64,000 nucleotides of DNA. Origin: Favolaschia claudopus. Its lineage: Eukaryota > Basidiomycota > Agaricomycetes > Agaricales > Mycenaceae. Made by a program: the position numbers and the translations under genes. The notes under the pieces were generated by a model that was not told the DNA's origin, did not search any database, and saw only the letters and a program-made list of their open reading frames with translations. Shown in pieces: positions 57,365 to 64,000 of this stretch. Every line of letters starts with the position of its first letter. The first letter of the stretch is position 1. The stretch covers positions 1,116,001 to 1,180,000 of the forward strand of contig JAWWNJ010000005.1 of NCBI GenBank assembly GCA_037176885.1. The letters run 5' to 3'.

Positions 57365-58828
57365 ATGATTTCCGCTTCACTTATCGCCCTTTCGGCATTT
57401 GTTCTCTCTGCTTCCGCGGGCCAAATTCAGTCTCGCTCTCCTTCTTGTACGACTTCCATCGACGACTTGATCATGCTCTCATTTTTTTTCGTTCTGAACC
57501 CAGTCGCAGAGGCGGGCATCCAAGGCTGCATCGCAGTCACTGAAAAAGCTGATGGTACTCCGGTACGTTGTCCCCCCTCCCCGGCGTGCCTTGTGTTGAC
57601 TCCCGCCTTGCCCTCAAGGTCGAAATCCATGACTGCAACACCGAGGATGCCAGCCTCCAGGAATGGCAGGTAACCTTTGCCTCTGGTGGCAGCACTAGCC
57701 CTAGTCCTATCACGATCTTTGACGGCGCCATGGTCTGTTTGGGAATCCTCGTATCTCTCTCGTTAGGCTGACCTTTGGTGCGCAGTGTCTCGACGTGATT
57801 GGCGGTGTGAACCAAGCCGGCACCAAGCTGCAGGTGTGTTTTTATTCTTCGTATATCTCGCAGCAAATATTAACGCGATTTCTCGAATTCCAGACCTGGA
57901 CGTGCACGGGCGGGCCGAATCAACAGTGGATCAGCAACCCCGACGGCACTTTCAAATGGGCCGCCGGGTCGAACCTTTGCGTCGATCTCACGGACGGAAA
58001 AATCACGGACGGCAACCAGCTGCAGGTTTGCCTTCTCCCATTCCCTTCCCGCGAAACGCGTCTGAAAGCAAAAGGTCTGGGACTGCACATCGGGGCCGAA
58101 CCAGGTATGGGGCCCCGCTTCGACCTCAAACAACGGCGGCCCGTCCCCATCGATCATCAAGGGTGGTGACCGTGAGCATCATCCCTCCACATTTGCTGAA
58201 ACCTACTGACCATTCTGCAGCGAACAGCCCAACCAATCCCGGTAAGCTCCCACCGCTTCCGACGACGCCCGCAGCTTTTTGACCATAGAATTTAAGCCAC
58301 TGGCCAACCTCTCTGTATTGGTGCCGACTCCAATGATAACGGCGCCCCCGTCGTTCTCATGGGTTGCGGACAAGATAATCGCCTCAAAAATCACGCGGGC
58401 GCCAACTTCACTTGGTAATCCATCATCTTCCTCTTAGAACCATAAGACTAAGCTCCTCCTCCATCCTTCAGGGTCATGCCTTTTGCCCCGCTCACCGGCC
58501 AGATTCAGACTTACGACAACATGTGCCTCGACGTGACTGGCGGCGGCCCAGACAACGGTGTCAAGTTGCAGGTGCGTTTTTCTTCCTCGTCTATCCCCGT
58601 AGCCAATGTTGATGCATTTTTTTCGAAAAGGTGTGGACCTGTTCGAACGGGCCCAACCAGCAGTTCAACATCGTCAGCAGCACGACGATCCAATGGGCAG
58701 GCAACGGCAAGTGTCTCGACCTCACCGGCGGTCAATCCGATGTTGGAACGCCCATTCAATTGTGGGACTGCAACCCTGCGGGTGTCAACCAGAAGTGGGA
58801 GATCGACGTTCTACAAGTCTTCAACTAA
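57365..58828 (+). CDS. Secreted ricin-B-type (CBM13) lectin, paralogue D
   Basis: Paralogue of lectin C, on the opposite strand 14 kb away. The signal peptide MISASLIALSAFVLSASAG is nearly identical to that of C. Then AGIQGCIAVTEKADGTP, VEIHDCNTEDASLQEWQ, ITIFDGAMCLDVIGG, GPNQQW, NLCVDLTDGKITDGNQLQ, WDCTSGPNQVWG, CIGADSNDNGAPVVLMGCG and PFAPLTGQIQTYDNMCLDVT. The end is NVVGxPIQLWDCNP-like, with VNQKWEIDVLQVFN. Two beta-trefoil domains with NQ-W motifs are present, and no toxin catalytic chain. Introns fall at places equivalent to C. The frame is intact after splicing; unspliced frames seem broken only because of introns. Probably secreted and sugar-binding. Confidence 0.85.
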
Positions 58829-59261
58829 TCGGGCTTGGATTCTCTTACTTAATACTTGCTTGCATCGCACCGTAGTCAGCATTCGGTATACCTACCCACT
58901 GCAGATCACTGCAATTCCTTTCGTTTATGTACTTAACCTACCCTTCAATCGTTTAATCATGTTGTTTCGTCGCGCTCCTAATTCACGTACCGCAGTCTGA
59001 AGTTCCGCCCAACGCTCGTTCAGAGACAGGTATTTTTTCGATACTTTAGAGATCCCGAGGCCGCAAAGAGAGAAGTACATCTGTTTTCCTTTTCAGACCA
59101 GCCCCAATATCTGTTATGCGCCACAACCCAGCGACAATTGAAGTTGTTCCTGATCCTGCAACGCTGAGTGCGTAGCCAGTGCTGTACGCTTTCAAGGCTA
59201 TTTCACAAAGTTGCGCCTTCACACGGATTGAAATGAATTAATTCCATGCAAATACTGTATA
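58829..59261. other. Convergent intergenic region
   Basis: 3' flank of lectin D and of the mitoribosomal gene. No gene seen. Confidence 0.4.
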
Positions 59262-60167
59262 TCACGGCAACACAGCGGCAGCCCCCGTCCGAGGTTTGTT
59301 CAGCAGCTCCAAAGCTACAAGTTTCTCGGCTTCCTCCTGAGCCAGACGAGGCGCGTCTAATTTCGCGCGTCGCGCTTCTTTTTTCGCCGCCTTCCGCTCC
59401 TCCTCGTTCAATGGATCAGCAGCATCAAGTCCTTCTTCTGAGGTTGCTGTTGCTGATGAAGGCTTCGTTTGCGCAGCAGAGACAGTGGTAGCCTTGGGGG
59501 CCGCAGTTGCTCGTCGGATCTTGCGAGGCTGTCTCAGCCATTCGTCGAACGAGAAGCGCGGTTCGGTCTGGTCTGACGTTGTGGCGGGCTCATTCTCGGC
59601 GCCGGGAATGAGGGGGACACCCGTACGCGCTGCCTCAGCTTTCCATCGCTCCCATGAGGGCGGCGCAGCGTCGTCCATGAGCTCACGTATAATTTGAGTT
59701 GACCATTTCCCGTGCAGATTCCATGTTCGCGTTTGGCCATCGCCTACCATTGAAACCATCAACACACACAAAGTTTAGTATACTCGAAATTGAGACGCAC
59801 GAAATACAACCTGAAGCTCAGGTCTCCAGTCGTCCTCGCGTCGTTTGTTCATCTTGCGAATTTGAATCTCCAAGTCGGGATTCGCAAAACGTATCCGTGG
59901 TAGTTGTTCTTTTAGGAAATGGCTTGTTTGTCGCGTTACATTCCGTGAAGATTGACGGCTTTCAATGTGAAACTGACCGTGCACCGAAGTGGTCATTGCG
60001 AGCGGCCAGAGTGAGCTTCAATGAGCTGACAGACGGTAAAGTGAGCCTCGGAGGCACTACAAAGCCCAGATCAATTGCGAGCAATACTGAAGACGGCGAA
60101 TAAGACCTCTTAGGTTCGCTACCAGACGCGAGAGGTCCGAAGGACCTTGAGGGAGACGGCGGCCCAT
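59262..60167 (-). CDS. Mitochondrial ribosomal protein with L51/S25/CI-B8 domain
   Basis: Large- or small-subunit mitoribosome protein of the thioredoxin-like L51/S25/CI-B8 family (closest by features to fungal Mrp49/mL61; exact assignment unsure). The start MGRRLPQGPSDLSRLVANLR is followed across an intron by VPPRLTLPSVSSLKLTLAARN, DHFGAR, HFLKEQLPRIRFANPDLEI, MNKRREDDWRPELQVVF and DGQTRTWNLHGKWSTQII. This is the full domain. The tail is Ala/Glu/Lys-rich (NEEERKAAKKEARRAK, RLAQEEAEKLVALELL). Three introns, each keeping frame. It is head to head with VPS72, 160 nt between start codons. Confidence 0.78.
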
Positions 60168-60327
60168 GGTAGGAGGAAAGAAGAAGAATATTATTATCCA
60201 AATTGAATATTTTACATTTTAATTTTTTATTGATTTGCTTTCACGCCTGTTTCACGCTCTCATCTCATCCTCAACGTTCACTGGCTTCACAAGCTGCCTT
60301 CATTCTTTGCTATTTACACGACCTACA
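60168..60327. promoter_or_regulatory. Compact bidirectional promoter, mitoribosomal protein / VPS72
   Basis: Only 160 nt separate the two start codons. It includes an AT-rich core (TATTATTATCC, TTTTACATTTTAATTTTTTATTG) that could be the nucleosome-free centre. No other gene fits here. Confidence 0.55.
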
Positions 60328-61928
60328 ATGGACGTCGACGAACCGCAACCCCAGGAGGAGTCATTGGTATCCCGGCGCTCGAGGAGGAGCACCGCTGGTA
60401 ATCGGTTAGACCATTCCGATATAGCAAGGCGAAGAAGTCAATGAAGTGAGTATAGAATGGAGGCCGCAATGGCCGAAATGGAGCTGGAGGTGCATACGAA
60501 GGATGCCGACGACGATGTGGATTTTACGAATGACAAAGGTAACAAGCTAAACAATACTGTTCTTCCAAGTTCAACCTCTACGCAGACGAGGAGGACGTAT
60601 TTGACGAGGACTTTGAAAGTACCGACGAAGAAGCTCAGGAGAACGAACTAGCTAGCGAATCTGCTGCCCAGGAAGAAGATAAACGCGCTCGTAAGGTAGG
60701 TTATTACTTGTACCGTCGAGTCTTGCCGTTTCGTGTTCGCTGAAAAAGCGACTAACTACTAATGTTCTGCAGGTCGCGCGGACACGTTTGGAGAAGGTCA
60801 CACAGGCGGCACATGCACGCAACAAGGCCACCTTCAAACCTCAGCTTGAGGAAGCATCACCCTCAAAAGCGAAACGACGTGTTTCACTCGGCCGTGCCGT
60901 TGACGCTGCTACCGGGAAGGCCATTGCTGAACGACCTACTACCCATCGCCAAAGCATGCGCAAGCACACCATCCTGAACACAACCCTCACAGAGACGCGG
61001 CTGAAACGTTCCGAAGAAAAGAAGGCATTTCCCAAGTTCACATTATATTCCGTCTCACTTAACGGCTCTGAAGGCGCTGCAAGCTCCCAAGAAGGCCGTG
61101 GAAGTGCGTAAAGTATCTCAAGCAGAGCTCATCGCACAGGCACTCGACGCAGAGGAGGGAAACATCATCCAGCACCGTGATTATCTCAAAATCGAGGAAG
61201 AAAAACGCCGCCGCGTGCGCGTTGTGCGGCCTACCGTAGAAGGACCTCTTCTGCGCTGGACCAGTCGTGGTGAACGGGCGCCGGTCCCCGTTCCTCCTCC
61301 CCCTCCTCCACCGCCACCAGCAGCGCCAGCCTACGGCTATAGCGGGGGCTACGTGTTCCCTGCGTTTGCTAGCACTTCCCAAAGCTCTCCCTTCGTCCCG
61401 TACCAGGCACCGTACAACAACAACACCTCCACTTCCACTCCCGCAATGCCCGTCCCTCCTCCAACGCGCATGGAAAGGGTGGAGCGTAACTACGTCGAAC
61501 ACATAATCACGAAGAGCTCCGAACTGCCCAAAGACTCTCGCGGCGCTCGCACCCAAAGTGCTTCCACCGAAATATCGAAACCCAGTTGGAGCGCAACGAT
61601 GGAGGCGCTGTTCGGCTCGCATGTTGACTGGGAGAATGTGAAAGTGTATAGTGGGAGGAACAGGCCGATGTGTATGTGCCGTCTTCGAATTCAATTCTTC
61701 CAACTAACTAACGAGTGTTTCTTCTTAGCACGACCCACTCAAATATGCCCCTTGACCGGCCGCGTCGCACAATATCGCGATCCTCGCACGGGGGTGCCCT
61801 TCGCCGATATTGGGGCCTACGAGACACTAACAAAGATTTTGAATCACGAGTTTGTATGGAGTGCGGAGCTGGGGGCATATACTCGAGCGGAGGTACCTGT
61901 AACGAAGCCTAAGGCTGTAGGGGATTGA
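60328..61928 (+). CDS. VPS72: SWR1-complex subunit Vps72/Swc2 (YL1)
   Basis: Histone chaperone subunit of the SWR1 remodeller that loads H2A.Z. The N-terminus MDVDEPQPQEESLVSRRSRR holds the YL1 motif STAGNRL. It is followed by acidic histone-binding sequence (YADEEDVFDEDFESTDEEAQ), a basic Lys/Arg segment (ERPTTHRQSMRKHTILNTT, RLKRSEEKK), KVSQAELIAQALDAEEGNII and a Pro-rich linker. The linker gives VERNYVEHI, and the YL1 C-terminal domain is CPLTGRVAQYRDPRTGVPFAD, then AYETLTKILNHEF. Four or five introns keep frame, so the gene looks intact. Confidence 0.9.
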
Positions 61929-62364
61929 GTACTTGGGAGCAGTGTTGTGGGTCTCGTGTACTTTTGTGAGTCGTCCAGGTCCAAGAGTTCGGACGAAGAT
62001 ATGGGATATCATGCAGATCTCAGCAGCGACGTTGGCGGCTTGCTTGGTTTTCCTACTGGGTTTGAATTTTTCAGACGCTTCGTGTGGAATGTTTTTTGTT
62101 TCCTGATGTGGATTGCCGCGTTTATGTATTTCACTGAATTCGTCTCTCTTTCCGCCAGTCTGATCACATTCATAGCTAATCGCAAAAACCGTGAGGAAAA
62201 AATTAAACGCTGTAGATTTTCTAAGGCCCTACACCACTTCTACGGAAGACCGCGCTCACTTAGGTGTGACTAAGCGCCCAGCACTTCGCTTTTTACGGAA
62301 GACCGCTCTCACTTGAGACGTGACTAAGCACCCCGCACTTAGCTTTGGACCAACTTTGGACTAA
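61929..62364. other. Intergenic region with tandem repeat
   Basis: 3' flank of VPS72 and promoter of DUF1295 copy 2. It includes a 108-codon frame with hydrophobic stretches at 61947-62273 that overlaps a tandem duplication and is judged chance. Confidence 0.4.
62241..62346. repeat. Imperfect tandem duplication, about 53-nt unit
   Basis: Unit 1 (62241-62293) and unit 2 (62294-62346) each begin TACGGAAGACCGC and continue CTCACTT, GTGACTAAGC, CGCACTT or AGCACTT and GCTTT. Identity by eye is about 85 percent. It lies about 20 nt upstream of the TATA box of DUF1295 copy 2. Confidence 0.75.
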
Positions 62365-62370
62365 TATAAA
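62365..62370 (+). promoter_or_regulatory. TATA box of DUF1295 copy 2
   Basis: TATAAA lies 56 nt upstream of the start codon. Confidence 0.6.
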
Positions 62371-62420
62371 GAGGCCGAGGGATCGTCAGTGTTTTCCCAA
62401 CTTCTTCATCCTCTGCCACT

Positions 62421-63389
62421 ATGTCCTCTGAGAAGCGTGGCGGGCTCGCTGATGTTCGCCGAACCACCGGCTTCAGTACCCCTGGCATAGCTACCTTTGC
62501 GATAGGTCGACTGTCCGAGTGAGCTGCAGCACATCGTTGGAACGAAACAATTTCCACTAAGTGACTCAACGTCCAAAGCGCCCCGCTGCAATACTTGTTG
62601 TTCACTCAAGGATGGGCAGTAAAGGGTCTTACCGCCGTCGGTCTACGCGCCAGCAATCTTTTGGTCACCGCTGGTCCAGGCATCGCTGGTCTCGGTCCAA
62701 TCCCCAGTCTCCTCACGGGCATGTACGCGCTTCAGGGACTGCACCATGTATTTCGGATTTCCGGCCCGGGGCCCGTTTCAAAGCTTGTTCATTCACGAAA
62801 TACGAATAGGCATACTGGGTTTTCTTCACGAGCAATTACCGCATCTCACCTGGCTCCGGTTTGCAAGTCAGCGCGTTTAATGGCACCATGAACACCTTCA
62901 ACACGCTCGTGGCCGTCCACGCGCTTACGTCGTCGCCCCAGCCCATCCTCGGCAGCTTCGCAGAATGCATTGGGTGGAAACAATACGCCGGTCTCGCGCT
63001 GTTCGCCCTGGGGATCTCGATCGAGTTCATTGCTGAGCAGTCGCGCAAGGCGTTCAAGAAAGATTTGAAGAATAAGGGCAAGATCGACGACACGGGATTG
63101 TGGTCCGTCGTCCGCCATCCGAACTACCTCGGATACGCCCTCTGGCGGATTGGGACTACTCTTGTTACCGTTAGTCCTAGGACTGTTTCTTTTCCAAATG
63201 CGATGTGTCCTGACGTTGTCGTGGTAGGGCTCGTTGGGGGGCACCGTCTTCATGGCTGGGATTCAGCTCGCCTCCTTCTATGGCTCCTCGATCCCGGAAC
63301 TTAGCGATTATATGGCTTCCAGGTACGGCGCACAGTGGAACGACTACAAAAGGCGTGTCCCGTATGCGCTCGTCCCGGGTATTTTGTAG
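62421..63389 (+). CDS. DUF1295 (steroid-5-reductase-like) membrane protein, copy 2
   Basis: Multi-helix membrane protein of the DUF1295 / 3-oxo-5-alpha-steroid reductase C-terminal superfamily; substrate unknown. Spliced reading: MSSEKRGGLADVRRTTGFST, PGIATFAIGRLSDAPLQYLL, FTQGWAVKGLTAVGLRASN, LLTGMYALQGLHH, AYWVFFTSNYRISPG, GLQVSAFNGTMNTFNTLVA, ISIEFIAEQSRKAFKKDLKN, SVVRHPNYLGYALWRIGTT, SLGGTVFMAGIQLASFYGSS, and MASRYGAQWNDYKRRVPYAL. RHPNYLGYALW is the conserved signature of the family. Three introns are needed, and their ends are common with those of copy 1. It is intact, unlike copy 1. Confidence 0.85.
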
Positions 63390-64000
63390 CCTTGAAAGGC
63401 TGTTAACTGGGAGTTGGCATTCGAATCCATTCGAATCGTTATATGTTGTGTTGGCCTTTTGTATTCATACGTCTTGAATTTTTGGTGGGGAGAACTCCCG
63501 GCGGCACCACACTGGGCTAAAAATCCTCAGTCCCAAATTCCGGAGGGAGCATTGAACAAGGGCTGAGCGCTGAGTTTGAGTACTATGTTAGTACCATGTT
63601 GAAGCTGAGAGAATTATCGAAGATTAATTTACGTGCGCACTCGAAGGGCGACTGGATTGCTTATGGCAAGTTCCACTTCTCTTTCGAGACACGCGTTGCC
63701 AAGCTTTGAATTTTGGAGAATCAAAGTACTCCACCGCCGGGAACGAGAAGGAAAAATCTAATTCAGAGCCATATACGTGACAGTCTGAATCCTTATTTAG
63801 TTTATAGCTCCTTGAAAACAAAGCACATACATACACCGACACTTTCGTACATGTACGAGTCCTTCTGGCTACTGCGCTCTACATTCCGGAGAACATTGTT
63901 GCCATATACGTACAGTTCAATATCAACATCTCCTCAGTTGCTGCCTCTCTCTACGACTTCCTTCATGGTTCTGCTGGGTTTGTGCACTGGTTTTTCAATC
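63390..64000. other. Right edge of window, no recognised gene
   Basis: The first 90 nt are the 3' flank of DUF1295 copy 2 and match the flank of copy 1. Beyond that no family-like frame was seen; an ATG at about 63966 opens a frame that is cut off by the edge. Confidence 0.4.

Noticed and set aside
58270..58420. Apparent premature stop in lectin D
   Set aside because: The stop is in an unspliced frame; after the upstream intron the frame reads CIGADSNDNGAPVV without a stop.
41785..58828. Ricin-like toxin
   Set aside because: Both genes encode only beta-trefoil lectin domains with a signal peptide; no N-glycosidase chain is present.
61947..62273. 108-codon frame with a hydrophobic stretch resembling a membrane helix
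   Set aside because: It runs through the start of a tandem duplication and the VPS72 3' flank, and lacks family features.
1..64000. tRNA, rRNA, CRISPR, complete transposon or secondary-metabolite cluster
   Set aside because: Looked for box-B-like GGTTCGANTCC words, regular spaced repeats, transposase, polyketide or peptide synthetase motifs; none was convincing.

Overview
The window is nuclear DNA of a filamentous basidiomycete, most likely a wood-inhabiting Agaricomycete. The evidence is compact genes cut by many short GT-AG introns (about 45-70 nt), short intergenic gaps with TATA boxes, and the gene content: a polyporopepsin-like aspartic protease, a DUF1996 secreted protein, MAPEG and RTA1 membrane proteins, CBM13/ricin-B-type lectins and a CRIB-containing kinase of basidiomycete type. 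I saw no bacterial or organellar sequence, tRNA, rRNA, CRISPR array or intact transposon. Coding extents given for spliced genes run from start codon to stop codon and include introns.

Layout. 0-12 kb, mostly accessory or secreted functions: aldo-keto reductase (-), DUF1996 cell-surface protein (+), pepsin-type protease (+), an unassigned conserved protein A (-), a hypothetical protein (+) and a MAPEG protein (-). 12-28 kb, mostly conserved housekeeping: LYS9 (+, lysine biosynthesis), an ISH1/MSC1-like protein (+), an orphan BUD6/AIP3 N-terminal segment (-), MSH4 (+, meiosis), an S9 peptidase (+) and an RTA1-like protein (-). 28-40 kb: UTP10 (+, 7.5 kb) meets an atypical PAK-like kinase (-) tail to tail. 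40-50 kb: a repeat-bearing gene-poor stretch, lectin C (-), conserved protein B (-, paralogue of A), MRS2 (+) and a DUF1295 protein copy 1 (-, frameshifted). 50-64 kb: RPA49 (-) divergent from SET2 (+), ATP15 (-), lectin D (+), a mitochondrial ribosomal protein (-) divergent from VPS72 (+), and DUF1295 copy 2 (+, intact).

How the parts relate. There is no single biosynthetic cluster. Two themes recur. First, growth genes: UTP10 and RPA49 serve rRNA synthesis and processing, SET2 and VPS72 act on chromatin, and ATP15, MRS2 and a mitoribosomal protein serve mitochondria, several from head-to-head promoters. Second, local duplication: three paralogue pairs (A/B, lectins C/D, DUF1295 copies 1/2) lie in one 55-kb stretch, and DUF1295 copy 1 carries two relative frameshifts.

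Main points for follow-up: an 8-nt micro-exon carrying the core of the MSH4 Walker A motif, an inferred GC-AG intron in the protease, the decaying inverted DUF1295 duplicate, a PAK-like kinase with DFS in place of DFG and no activation-loop Thr, the truncated BUD6 segment, and the A/B family with no known function. I did not find an obviously new multi-gene system.
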